Below are positions 8,204 through 16,075 of a stretch of DNA of 32,116 nucleotides, one piece after another. This DNA is from Gammaproteobacteria bacterium (GTDB lineage Bacteria > Pseudomonadota > Gammaproteobacteria > Pseudomonadales > Pseudohongiellaceae). Both the position numbers and the translations under genes were made by a program. The DNA is taken from positions 1 through 32,116 of the forward strand of contig JAHEHN010000017.1 in assembly GCA_024644515.1 (NCBI GenBank), given 5' to 3'. Every line of letters begins with the position of its first letter. Position 1 is the stretch's first letter. The notes beneath the pieces were generated by a model. That model made no database searches. It was given only the letters and a program-made list of their open reading frames with translations, and was not told the DNA's origin.

Positions 8204-8575
8204 ATGAACAAATTGTTAGGAATCAGCGTATTAGTCATTTCCTGCTTATTTGCTACCCAACTGACAGCTCACCATTCTTTTGCTATCTATGATTTTGAAA
8301 TCCAGGTTCCCTTTGACGGAGTTGTTGAAACACTAAAGTTCAGGAATCCTCATATTTCAATGACATTGAAGGTAATCAATGAAAATGGCGAAGAAGTTAT
8401 CGTTGATTTTATTGAAGGAGCACCGGCAAATATGATGGTAAGAAATGGCATCAAACCTGATCAGATGAAGCCAGGTTCAAAAGTACATGCGGTAGGCTCG
8501 CCTTTGATAGAAAATCCCAGCAAATTTTTTCTGCGCTCCATTCGTACAGAAGACGGATCGGAATATTCAAATTAA
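8204..8575 (+). CDS. Secreted DUF6152-family protein
   Basis: A 123-residue protein with a clear signal peptide (residues 1-22, ending QLTA) so that the mature chain probably begins HHSFAIYDF. The family pattern is AHHS/P, then a strand with G-V-V-E, then (N/S)PH followed by alternating hydrophobic residues (here RNPHISMTL), and a C-terminal strand rich in Gly/Ser. Two more family members lie at 15645-16061 and in the N-terminal half of the protein at 16076-17197. The function is not known. It stands alone between the HlyD remnant (divergent) and the hydratase-lyase gene 105 bp downstream on the same strand, which may or may not be co-transcribed. Confidence 0.85.
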   Translation: MNKLLGISVLVISCLFATQLTAHHSFAIYDFEIQVPFDGVVETLKFRNPHISMTLKVINENGEEVIVDFIEGAPANMMVRNGIKPDQMKPGSKVHAVGSPLIENPSKFFLRSIRTEDGSEYSN

Positions 8576-8680
8576 GACCATTTAACTTACAATACAGGCA
8601 AGATTCATATGAGCTGATCGCTTATCTGCTCATTTAAAAAAACAATAATCTAAAGTTAATTTCAAGACTAGGAACCCACT

Positions 8681-9517
8681 ATGACCAATGCTAATGAGCC
8701 CTGGGGCAATACTGTTGATGTTGAATTTGAAGATGACATCGCTTTTGTCTTTTTTAATCGTCCGGACAAGAAGAATTGTATGAGCCCTACTTTAAACCGG
8801 GAAATGTATGCAACGCTGCATGCACTGGAGCTGGATGACCGCTGTAAAGTGGTTGTTCTGACCGGTCGGGGCGCCGCCTGGTCAGCCGGCATGGATTTAA
8901 AAGAATATTTCCGTGAGACCGACAATGAGAGCGATAATTTTAAAATGCGCATTCGTGAGGAAGCCGCAGCCTGGCAACAGGTCAAGTTGCGTTATCACGC
9001 TAAACCAACCATCGCCATGGTGAATGGCTGGGTCTTTGGTGGTGGCTTTACGCCCCTTGTTTCCTGTGATCTTGCGGTTTCTTCTGACGATGCCACCTAT
9101 GGCCTTTCAGAAATTAACTGGGGAATCCTGCCCGGCGGCAATGTGACCAAGTCCGTGGCTGACACCATGGGGCAGCGCAATGCGCTTTACTACATTATGA
9201 CTGGCGAAACTTTCCAGGGACAGAAAGCCGCTCAAATGGGTCTGGTCAATGAATCCGTCCCTCATGACAAACTGAAGGAACGTGTTGTGGAGCTTGCCAG
9301 GGAACTGATGAAAAAAGATCCCGTCGTCTTGCGTGCAGCAAAAGAAGTTTTCAAGCGTGTCAGATATATGGACTACGAAACAGCCAACGATTATATCTAT
9401 GCCAAATCTGATGGTTCACTTTACAGAAGTGGTGCGGCATTCCGCAGTGGTGCCATGAAAGCCTTTCTCGATGACAAGAAACTCAAGCCGGGACTGGACA
9501 CCTATAAAGAGGATTAG
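8681..9517 (+). CDS. p-Hydroxycinnamoyl-CoA hydratase/lyase (feruloyl-CoA hydratase/lyase)
   Basis: A 278-residue crotonase-fold enzyme very like Pseudomonas HCHL (276 residues), which hydrates feruloyl- or coumaroyl-CoA and cleaves it to vanillin or 4-hydroxybenzaldehyde plus acetyl-CoA. Family residues are visible: the oxyanion-hole segments SAGMDLKEYF (M71) and VFGGGF (G121), the acid E144 in LSEINWG, and Y76 and Y240, equivalent to the tyrosines that hold the phenolic OH. The position equivalent to Ser123 is Thr124. A TAGGAA site precedes the ATG and a strong terminator follows. The CoA ligase (fcs) and vanillin dehydrogenase (vdh) that normally accompany it are not in the window, so the true substrate is open. 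Confidence 0.88.
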   Translation: MTNANEPWGNTVDVEFEDDIAFVFFNRPDKKNCMSPTLNREMYATLHALELDDRCKVVVLTGRGAAWSAGMDLKEYFRETDNESDNFKMRIREEAAAWQQVKLRYHAKPTIAMVNGWVFGGGFTPLVSCDLAVSSDDATYGLSEINWGILPGGNVTKSVADTMGQRNALYYIMTGETFQGQKAAQMGLVNESVPHDKLKERVVELARELMKKDPVVLRAAKEVFKRVRYMDYETANDYIYAKSDGSLYRSGAAFRSGAMKAFLDDKKLKPGLDTYKED

Positions 9518-9543
9518 TAGCTTTTACCCTGTTCATAACGTTG

Positions 9544-9571
9544 AAAAGCCGGCTAATACGCCGGCTTTTTT
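9544..9571. terminator. Bidirectional rho-independent terminator
   Basis: AAAAGCCGGC (9544-9553), loop TAATAC, GCCGGCTTTTTT (9560-9571). It ends the hydratase-lyase transcript on the plus strand and lies three bases beyond the stop of the convergent 56-residue membrane peptide, where the four-T run on the minus strand could serve as well. Confidence 0.9.
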
Positions 9572-9573
9572 AA

Positions 9574-9744
9574 TCAGTGTGATAGTAAACCCTGAATCAC
9601 ACCTATGCTGACAATATAGGTCAAACTGATCAGCAGAACAGCAAGAATGAAAATCTTGAGCAACCCGAAACGCGGACGCCGTCTAATTTCATATTCTTCC
9701 TGAATGATCAAATGTCTTGGGATCTTTCTATCTTTAAAAACCAT
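9574..9744 (-). CDS. Small single-pass membrane protein (56 residues), unknown
   Basis: A short frame opening with ATG at 9744-9742, preceded by GGAGGG with a 7-nt spacer, one of the best ribosome-binding sites in the window. The product has a polar, basic N-terminal half (VFKDRKIPRHL, EEYEIRRRPRFG) and one hydrophobic helix (about residues 28-50: LLKIFILAVLLISLTYIV and on), ending GLLSH. By the positive-inside rule the N-terminus is cytoplasmic. The stop is three bases from the shared terminator. I do not recognise a family. The coincidence of strong SD, sensible membrane topology and terminator argues for a real gene. Confidence 0.7.
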   Translation of the reverse strand: MVFKDRKIPRHLIIQEEYEIRRRPRFGLLKIFILAVLLISLTYIVSIGVIQGLLSH

Positions 9745-10199
9745 AATCGGCCCTCCTGAACTTTCATCTATTTAAACAAAATAAAGTGCTTTAGCCCTGT
9801 CTGAAAAATGGCAAAAATCTGGCTTTTTTGCAGTACCCGATTTGATTGCATGCTGGTTTACCCTTGCAGCAATAAGACGGCGAAAAAATCACTCCAGAAA
9901 ATCACTAAATAAAAGAGACTACTCCTTGCTCCGATATACAAGCACAAGGGTACAGTGACCATTTCAGGGGAAGGTCTCGATACAAATGGCTATAATATTG
10001 AAATTGCGGACAAGATTGACCTTACTACGAGGATTAAAGCCCCGCTACTGTCAAGTTCGTCAAGTATACAGATTTAATGATGCTCGGCAGGATATATATA
10101 GAGAGAGTTACCGGAGTTATTTAACCTCAGGGAAAATAATCACATTCAAATGGCTTTTGGCACAGCCACTGATACTTTTTTTGAACAGGAGCATTCATC
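9745..10199. other. Intergenic region without a convincing gene
   Basis: About 455 bp, AT-rich on average. The longest plus-strand reading frames overlap the cupin gene and have no codon or motif support. A short stretch at 9934-10080 encodes GTVTISGEGLDTNGYNIEI, which faintly recalls haemagglutinin-repeat proteins (see findings). It presumably holds the promoters of the 56-residue peptide (minus) and the cupin gene (plus); I could not pick clear -35/-10 pairs. Confidence 0.5.
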
Positions 10200-10847
10200 T
10201 TGCTGAATATGGATTTTTCCAAGTTTGTTGTCATGGATACCACCACAATGGACTGGATTCCCAGTCCCAAAGCCGGCGTCTGGCGCAAACTCCTGGCGCG
10301 AGAAGAAGCAGAGCGTGGGCATGCCACCAGTATCGTGAAATATGACGCAGGAGCCAGCTTCAATAGCCATAATCATCCTTTGGGTGAGGAGATCCTGGTA
10401 CTGGAAGGGACCTTCTCTGATGAAACCGGGGATTTCCATGCCGGGACTTACTTTCGTAATCCCAAAGGCTTTGTCCATGCGCCTTTCAGTGCCCAAGGTT
10501 GCACTATCCTGGTAAAGCTCCACCAGATGAATGCCGAAGACAAGCAACGCAAGGCCATCGAAACTGACAAAACTCCCTGGCAGGAAGAAAATGGCAGACG
10601 CATTCTTGAATTACACTCTTTTCAGGATGAAAAGGTAGAGCTGCTGGAGACCAGTGAAGCGTTTCAGTCAACGCTACTCAGGAATGAAAAAGGAAAGGAA
10701 ATATATGTCATCAGGGGGGGCTATTCAGATGTATTTGGCTCTTTCAGGCCGGGCACCTGGGTCAGGCTTCCACCGGGTAGCCAGCACGCCCCCCTTATTC
10801 AGCCGAATTCCCTGCTCTGGATAAAACAGGGTCATTTAACCGTTTAA
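10200..10847 (+). CDS. ChrR-like bicupin protein
   Basis: A 215-residue protein made of two cupin barrels in the manner of the ChrR cupin domain (cupin_7). The first (about 20-110) has a full metal set: H57-N-H59 (SHNH), E63/E64 (GEEILVLEG) and H93 (FVHAPFS). The second (about 135-212) keeps KEIYVIRGGYSD and H196 (SQHAPL) but has lost the H-x-H pair, so it is probably structural. The zinc anti-sigma domain that precedes the cupin in real ChrR is absent, and no ECF sigma gene is nearby, so an enzymatic or small-molecule sensing role is more likely than anti-sigma activity. The start is taken as TTG at 10200 because AGGAG (10187-10191) is 8 nt upstream; ATG at 10209 is the alternative. Confidence 0.78.
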   Translation: MLNMDFSKFVVMDTTTMDWIPSPKAGVWRKLLAREEAERGHATSIVKYDAGASFNSHNHPLGEEILVLEGTFSDETGDFHAGTYFRNPKGFVHAPFSAQGCTILVKLHQMNAEDKQRKAIETDKTPWQEENGRRILELHSFQDEKVELLETSEAFQSTLLRNEKGKEIYVIRGGYSDVFGSFRPGTWVRLPPGSQHAPLIQPNSLLWIKQGHLTV

Positions 10848-10915
10848 CTTTATTTAGTTGTTTTAACTACAAAACGGTGAAGCCAGTATTAAAACCTGCC
10901 GTGATTGCCCTGCTA

Positions 10916-12301
10916 CTATTCCGCACTGGCAGCAATTTCAGTACTTACGGCACCATTGTAGTTTTTCAACATTTTACCCACCCACACTAATATCAGCAGC
11001 GCTGGAATAACCATTACAGTAGTCATGATGAAGAAAAGGCTCCAGTTACCAGCCAGTCCATCAACGATGGCTCCGCTACTTGCTGCTAAAGAGGTTCGTC
11101 CAAAATTGGAAATCGAGGTCATCAGGGCGAATTGAGTCCCGGTATAAGTACGGGAAGCAAAATAGGAAATAAAGGAAACAGCGCAGACAGTAGCAAAGGC
11201 CTGAGTGAAATTATCCACCAACAAGGTAACTACAAACAGCCAGGGTTCTGGCCCCACTTTGGCCATCAGGGCGTAAAGCAGATTTGAAGAGGCCATCGCA
11301 ATACCACCCACCAGCATACCTCGCACTATACCGAACCGGGTATTAATAAAGGCGCCTATCAGTGAAAAAACAATGGTGGCAAAACCACCCAGAAATTTTG
11401 AATACAGGGCAATTTCTTCCGTGGAAAAGCCAAGCTCTACATAAAACACCAGCGACATACGACCGAGCATTGCTTCACCCAGCCTGAAAGAAAAGAGGAA
11501 AATGAGAATGCCCAGTGCAAGTTTAAAACCACAGCGCTGAAAAAATTCAGTAAACGGGATAAGCACTGTTTCCTGCAACCAGGTACCCGGCCCCTTTTCC
11601 ACTCCATCGCTGTCGTATTGCTTTTCTTTTGCTTCCTGTTCGAGAGGTTCCGGGGACAACATCACTGCCAGCATCAACAGCAACACAAACCCTGTCAGTG
11701 CCTGATATACCCGAGGCCACTCCAGGCCCATGGTTTCGCCCCCCAACCACAAAGCCAGGGTACCGCCTATAAAGGCGTATCCTGAATACCAGCCAGCAGT
11801 GGCTATAGCCGAGGCATAGGGAATTTTTTCATCCATTTCTTCACGCCGGAACAGCATTACCCGGTACGCATCAATAGAGACATCCTGACTGGCTGAAACT
11901 ACGGCTACACCCAGCGCAAAAACGCCCACCATAAACAGGTTATTAAGCGGATCCGCAGTACTCATTAACCAGAGCATGACAATGATCAGCCCCTGACAAA
12001 AAAGAATCCAGGAACGCCGCTGACCAAAAAGTTTATACAGAACAGGCAGACGCACACGGTCTATTACTGGAGCCCAGGCCCAGTTAAAGGAATAGATTGC
12101 GGTAATAGCACCGATATATCCGATAGCAGAACGACTCAAACCTTCACTCTGCATCCACAGGGTAAGAACAGAACCATGCAGCACCCAGGGAAAACCACTG
12201 GAAATACCTACCAGATAGGTAACGATGAAACGACGGTCCAGAAGTGTACGGAAGGAATGGCTGCGAGCTTGCATAATAGAAGGTATTGTCTGGGGTGCCA
12301 T
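10916..12301 (-). CDS. AmpG-like major facilitator permease
   Basis: A 461-residue transporter with about twelve hydrophobic segments. The AmpG/PAT (SLC33-like) family pattern is clear: LVGISSGFPWVLHGSVL in helix 1, WAWAPVIDRVRLP after helix 2, GQRRSWIL, and SASQDVSIDAYR in helix 4, where the Asp pair is conserved. AmpG imports anhydro-muropeptides for cell-wall recycling, and relatives carry other substrates such as acyl-CoA. No ampD, nagZ or beta-lactamase gene is near, so the substrate is not shown. It lies 126 bp downstream of the FAH gene on the same strand; co-transcription is possible. The initiator ATG has only a weak ribosome-binding site. Confidence 0.8.
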   Translation of the reverse strand: MAPQTIPSIMQARSHSFRTLLDRRFIVTYLVGISSGFPWVLHGSVLTLWMQSEGLSRSAIGYIGAITAIYSFNWAWAPVIDRVRLPVLYKLFGQRRSWILFCQGLIIVMLWLMSTADPLNNLFMVGVFALGVAVVSASQDVSIDAYRVMLFRREEMDEKIPYASAIATAGWYSGYAFIGGTLALWLGGETMGLEWPRVYQALTGFVLLLMLAVMLSPEPLEQEAKEKQYDSDGVEKGPGTWLQETVLIPFTEFFQRCGFKLALGILIFLFSFRLGEAMLGRMSLVFYVELGFSTEEIALYSKFLGGFATIVFSLIGAFINTRFGIVRGMLVGGIAMASSNLLYALMAKVGPEPWLFVVTLLVDNFTQAFATVCAVSFISYFASRTYTGTQFALMTSISNFGRTSLAASSGAIVDGLAGNWSLFFIMTTVMVIPALLILVWVGKMLKNYNGAVSTEIAASAE

Positions 12302-12427
12302 TAATATTTGGAAAACCCTAAGGTAGCAAAAAGGACACGCGCTGACATCTATTCAATGCTGGCTTTGGACATATGAATGATCTTCGTGCTTTCTGGTGCG
12401 CAGTCAGCCCATGAAAAGGTGTGCTTT

Positions 12428-13120
12428 TTACTCGGGTTCAGTGATTTCAATACTGAGTTCACCCAGCTTTTCAATAGTTGCCAGCAGTTTATCTCCTGGC
12501 AAGACCGCGCCAACACCTGCCGGTGTTCCGGTAAAAATGAGGTCGCCAGGCTTAAGCAGATACAGTTTCGACAATTGGGCAATGATTTCATTGCTCTTCC
12601 ATATTAACTGGCTTAAATCGGCATCCTGTTTCAATTCGCCATTTACGCTTAAGGTGATACGACCATTTTCCATATTGCCTGCAACACTGGCAGGGTAGAT
12701 AGAAGAGACTGGCGCGGAATGATCAAAGCCTTTGCCTGTATCCCAGGGATGACCCAGTCCACCGGAGGCTGTCTGCAAATCCCTGCGTGTCATATCAAAG
12801 CCGATGGCATAACCATAAATATAATCGGCCGTATTCTCTGCAGAAATATTTCTGCCCTCTTTACCGATAGCCAGCACCAGTTCTGTTTCGTAATGGTAAT
12901 TTTTTGTCCCTGGCGGATAAGGGATCCGTGCGGACGTTGTGGCTGCATCTGCCGGTTTCATAAAGAAGCAGGGAGGATCACGTTGCGGATCTGAACCCAT
13001 TTCCCTGACATGAGCGGCATAGTTTTTTCCAACGCAATAAATCCTGTGTACAGGGAACATCTGCTCACTACCAGATACGGGAATAACCGGGCTTACTGAC
13101 GGTGCAACAACATAATTCAA
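12428..13120 (-). CDS. Fumarylacetoacetate hydrolase family protein, fumarylpyruvate hydrolase-like
   Basis: A 230-residue FAH-domain enzyme. The N-terminal motif RIYCVGKNYAAHVREMG and the segment PPCFFMKPADA are typical of fumarylpyruvate hydrolases (NagK type), which split fumarylpyruvate to fumarate and pyruvate at the end of the gentisate pathway. Divalent-metal ligands are E78 and E80 (HYETELV) and D109 (GFDMTRRD); LIFTGTPAGVG closes the site. The start is TTG at 13120: AAGGAAGG lies 6 nt upstream and the resulting N-terminus has the usual family length, while no in-frame ATG is near. Gentisate dioxygenase and maleylpyruvate isomerase are not in the window, so it may serve another ring-cleavage route. 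Confidence 0.85.
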   Translation of the reverse strand: MNYVVAPSVSPVIPVSGSEQMFPVHRIYCVGKNYAAHVREMGSDPQRDPPCFFMKPADAATTSARIPYPPGTKNYHYETELVLAIGKEGRNISAENTADYIYGYAIGFDMTRRDLQTASGGLGHPWDTGKGFDHSAPVSSIYPASVAGNMENGRITLSVNGELKQDADLSQLIWKSNEIIAQLSKLYLLKPGDLIFTGTPAGVGAVLPGDKLLATIEKLGELSIEITEPE

Positions 13121-13346
13121 AACGATCCTTCCTTACTGTTTTTATGGAAAACTATTTGAGGTGGCTATCTTATTCCTTTTACAAAGATTAACAAAACTGG
13201 AATTAAACGCTTAAATTTCTTGCCCATGTGCTTTATAGCCGTTGCAAAAATTTCGTGGTATAAACAGTACCAAGTGTAATACATATTTCTGGCTTGTCCC
13301 TTTGACAATTACGCATTAATACTCCCTTTTTGATCTTCCAAGTAGC

Positions 13347-14675
13347 ATGACTATGAAAGCAATATCCATAAAAAATCTGGTCAAACGACTTTCGGGCCTT
13401 GGCCTGGAATCTTTGGGCAACCTTTATTCAAAGAACAATATTCCAAAAACCGAACAAATTGGCAATTTATGTAAAGCCCTGCTTGACCTCAAGGGAGAAG
13501 CTTCCTCGATTGCTCTGGCAGAAGAAATCCTGTCTGCCTACAGCCACTTTAATGGCGATGAAAAAATTGAATTTTTGCAGTTTCTCGAACATGGCCTCGC
13601 CGCAGATCCGAATACTGTTCAAAGCGCAATAAATAAGTTTCAGGAACACCCGTCACAGGACTCTATCCAGACAATCCATAAAGCCAGTGAGTCTCCCAGA
13701 CTGGAGTTGTTCCGGGCTTTAAATATGGCAACCCTTGGCACCCAATCCCTGATAGCCATGCGCGAAGACATTTTAGACACTTTACGTGACAACCCCGGAT
13801 TTAGCGCTGTAGATAATGATTTGCTGTATTTATTCAGAGCCTGGTTTAACCGGGGCTTTCTGGATATCCGGCGTATTGACTGGGAAACCCCCGCAGTGGT
13901 TCTGGAAAAACTTATTGAATACGAATCAGTACATGAAATTAAGGGCTGGCCTGATCTACGCAGGCGTCTTCAGGAAGACCGGCGGTGCTTTGGGTTTTTC
14001 CATCCTGTTATGCCCTATGAACCTTTGATTTTTGTCGAAGTAGCGCTGACCAATGAAATCAGTAGTAATGTTTTGGAACTATTGGAAGAAGAGGTAAATA
14101 GTTCCAGCGTTAGCAGTTATAACACGGCAATTTTTTATTCCATTAATAATTGTCTGGAGGGACTAAGGGGGGTCTCATTTGGCAATCTGCTTATCAAACA
14201 GGTTGTTGAACAGCTGGAACGTGAGATTTCAAGTATCAAAACCTATTCGACTCTCTCACCTATACCCAAATTTGCGGCCTGGTTAAAGAGCGATGCACAA
14301 GATCTTGAGCTTCAATTCCTGGACAAAAATAAAAAGGAACAGATCAGGGGGCTTCTCATCAAGCCGACGACTGACAAAATGCAGGACCCGGAACTTAAGG
14401 ACACTCTGCTATCCCTGTGTGCTTACTACCTGCTAAAAGTAAAAAGCAGGGATAAACCGGCTTGCCCGGTAGCCCGTTTCCATCTCGGCAACGGAGCAAC
14501 ATTGGGAAAGATTAACTGGCTTGCAGACGAGTCAAAAAATGGCATGACACAAAGCGTAGGCATGATGGTTAATTACATATACGACAAAAACACGCTTGCC
14601 CATAATCATGAGCGCTACGAACAGAATAATTCAGTAGTCTGTTCGGCAGAAGTTAAGCATTTACTGCAAAGTTAA
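13347..14675 (+). CDS. Malonyl-CoA decarboxylase
   Basis: A 442-residue MCD converting malonyl-CoA to acetyl-CoA and CO2. The N-terminal helical oligomerisation domain spans about 1-150. The catalytic GNAT-fold domain follows, with the signatures FFHPVMPYEPLIFVEVALT (217-235), FYSINNCLEGLRG (S265, equivalent to the catalytic Ser of human MCD) and PVARFHLGNGA (H379, the catalytic His), then INWLADES and VNYIYD. All the active-site positions I recall are present. The length matches bacterial MCDs (about 450). It is divergent from the FAH gene with a 226-bp spacer and is followed by a good terminator. No malonyl-CoA synthetase or malonate transporter is adjacent, so it probably handles malonyl-CoA from another source. 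Confidence 0.93.
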   Translation: MTMKAISIKNLVKRLSGLGLESLGNLYSKNNIPKTEQIGNLCKALLDLKGEASSIALAEEILSAYSHFNGDEKIEFLQFLEHGLAADPNTVQSAINKFQEHPSQDSIQTIHKASESPRLELFRALNMATLGTQSLIAMREDILDTLRDNPGFSAVDNDLLYLFRAWFNRGFLDIRRIDWETPAVVLEKLIEYESVHEIKGWPDLRRRLQEDRRCFGFFHPVMPYEPLIFVEVALTNEISSNVLELLEEEVNSSSVSSYNTAIFYSINNCLEGLRGVSFGNLLIKQVVEQLEREISSIKTYSTLSPIPKFAAWLKSDAQDLELQFLDKNKKEQIRGLLIKPTTDKMQDPELKDTLLSLCAYYLLKVKSRDKPACPVARFHLGNGATLGKINWLADESKNGMTQSVGMMVNYIYDKNTLAHNHERYEQNNSVVCSAEVKHLLQS

Positions 14676-14685
14676 AAAGTTAAGC

Positions 14686-14718
14686 AAAAAAAACGGGGCT
14701 CAAAAGCCCCGTTTTCTT
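14686..14718 (+). terminator. Rho-independent terminator after malonyl-CoA decarboxylase
   Basis: AACGGGGCT (14692-14700), loop CAAA, AGCCCCGTT (14705-14713) followed by TTCTT. The A-run ahead of the stem would make it work in the reverse direction too. Confidence 0.88.
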
Positions 14719-14800
14719 ATCTGGTTATTACTCAGTTGACAGAATTTTTGTCGTAGTTTGTAAACAGCCTTAACTTTTAAATCCTAGCGTTAATAAAACA

Positions 14801-15613
14801 TTAAGGAGCAATAGTACTGCTTCTGTCTACAGCGTCAGACTCCTGACCCACCATCAACTCATGAGCATAATTAGCCTGCTGACAAATATATTCGAACAGC
14901 TCGGTACCATCTGACCAGCGCAGATTAAAGCCTCCTGTATAGGGAGCTGTATATGCGCCAGGATCATCAATAGTAATCTTGTAATCGATACGATCAGAGT
15001 TATATCGCGTAAAGTGCTCGATGGTATGAAGTTGCTCCGTATGGGGCAGACCGCGTCGTCCAAACCAGAAGTCTTCATTAAAGCCAACACTGTCAATCAC
15101 CAGCGTGTCCCCTTCCCACCATCCAACTGAATGCCCGTAGTTGCTAGGCTCGATATCGGTGGGGTGCGAACGGCCATCCATAAATACCGTGCGGTATGTG
15201 TGAGGCCCGCCAATATCAAAAATAAACAAGCGGTTCAGTTCGGGAATCTCAACAAACTCAACACCATACGGCGTAAGAAATTGCCTGGACAGCCCCGAGG
15301 CCTTGCAACGTGCATGTGGTTCCAGCTCATGGCGCTGACGGTCGTCATACAAGGCCTGTGCCCATGATTTAAACGGGACCACCTCTACCGGAGCGATAGG
15401 GTCAAAAATGCTGAACATGGGTGTCCAGACACCTTTCTGCTCCAGGCTTGCACTACCGAGAATTACCCTGCCCTCTGCATTTCTTGGGGCAGGCCCAAAT
15501 TCTTCCTCGCTATCCCTGCCCGGCTGAGCAGACAGCGATAGGCTCCAGCTCAGGGCCAGCAAGGAAAACAGATTGCTCAGAGTAATAGTGCGTTTAAAAT
15601 TGTGGTAAAGCAC
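14801..15613 (-). CDS. Exported protein of unknown function (stand-alone C-domain of the DUF6152 fusion)
   Basis: A 270-residue protein with a signal peptide (about residues 1-30, hydrophobic LFSLLALSWSLSLSAQ). Its second half shares a dense set of motifs with the C-terminal half of the protein at 16076-17197: GWWEGDTLV, GFNEDFWF, GLPHT, EHFTR and TIDDPGAYT, then an aromatic strand ending in W. Upstream both keep a C-K pair, a R-(L/I)-F strand, Y-R and DGR-P. The pattern is that of a secreted beta-rich domain; I know no function. It is last of four consecutive minus-strand genes (17631 to 14801), 31 bp after the DUF6152 gene at 15645, so the two are probably co-expressed. Confidence 0.8.
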   Translation of the reverse strand: MLYHNFKRTITLSNLFSLLALSWSLSLSAQPGRDSEEEFGPAPRNAEGRVILGSASLEQKGVWTPMFSIFDPIAPVEVVPFKSWAQALYDDRQRHELEPHARCKASGLSRQFLTPYGVEFVEIPELNRLFIFDIGGPHTYRTVFMDGRSHPTDIEPSNYGHSVGWWEGDTLVIDSVGFNEDFWFGRRGLPHTEQLHTIEHFTRYNSDRIDYKITIDDPGAYTAPYTGGFNLRWSDGTELFEYICQQANYAHELMVGQESDAVDRSSTIAP

Positions 15614-15644
15614 GGTTTAGCCTCACTTGATCATTAATAACAGA

Positions 15645-16061
15645 TTAATTCTGTTGACCACTACCAATACTGGATTCTGCATCGAGAGTCTGGCCTGGAG
15701 CGCCACCGGTACCCGTCAGGGTGACATTACGCGCGTTAACACGGGAGCTGCCATTTCTGGCCAGAAAACCATTCACAGTAATCTGGGTACCAATGCTCAG
15801 GGTATTACGACGCCATCCACGACGCTGCAGACCATGGGGAGGACCCAACTCTGCACCCCAGTTAACCACTTCTCCGGTCTCTTCATTTTTTACATTCAAA
15901 TAGATCCAGACGTGGGGATTAGTCCATTCAACCTTGGTGACAATCCCTTGCAGCACAATCGGTTTATTGGAATCAAACTCGGCCACAAAAGAGTGGTGAG
16001 CAAACAGATTGCCGGCAAATAATAGTGTCGTAGCAAGTACAATATTTATTAGATGTTTCAT
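15645..16061 (-). CDS. Secreted DUF6152-family protein
   Basis: A 138-residue protein with a signal peptide of 21 residues (ending NLFA), giving a predicted mature N-terminus HHSFVAEFD. It carries the full family pattern: GIVTKVEWTNPHVWIYLNV, VNWGAELG, a Gly-Trp turn (RRGW), ITVNGFLARNGS and a closing strand. It has a good ribosome-binding site (GAGGAA). It lies 14 bp downstream of the fusion protein gene and 31 bp upstream of the stand-alone C-domain gene, so these two genes together repeat the domain content of the fusion in separate form. The function is unknown; periplasmic location is inferred from the signal peptide. Confidence 0.86.
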   Translation of the reverse strand: MKHLINIVLATTLLFAGNLFAHHSFVAEFDSNKPIVLQGIVTKVEWTNPHVWIYLNVKNEETGEVVNWGAELGPPHGLQRRGWRRNTLSIGTQITVNGFLARNGSSRVNARNVTLTGTGGAPGQTLDAESSIGSGQQN

Positions 16062-16075
16062 TACAGTTTCCTCGG

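Noticed and set aside
9986-10345. Plus-strand frame of 119 codons running into the cupin gene
   Set aside because: Overlaps the cupin start in another frame, lacks a ribosome-binding site and has no family features.
10146-10547. Minus-strand frame of 133 codons
   Set aside because: Antisense to the cupin gene, where the metal-binding motifs are on the plus strand; no support of its own.
10200-10847. Gentisate dioxygenase pairing with the fumarylpyruvate hydrolase-like gene
   Set aside because: The bicupin is shorter than gentisate dioxygenases (about 340 residues) and its motifs fit the ChrR-type cupin instead.
15627-16022. Plus-strand frame of 131 codons
   Set aside because: Antisense to the DUF6152 gene at 15645-16061, which has a signal peptide, a ribosome-binding site and family motifs.
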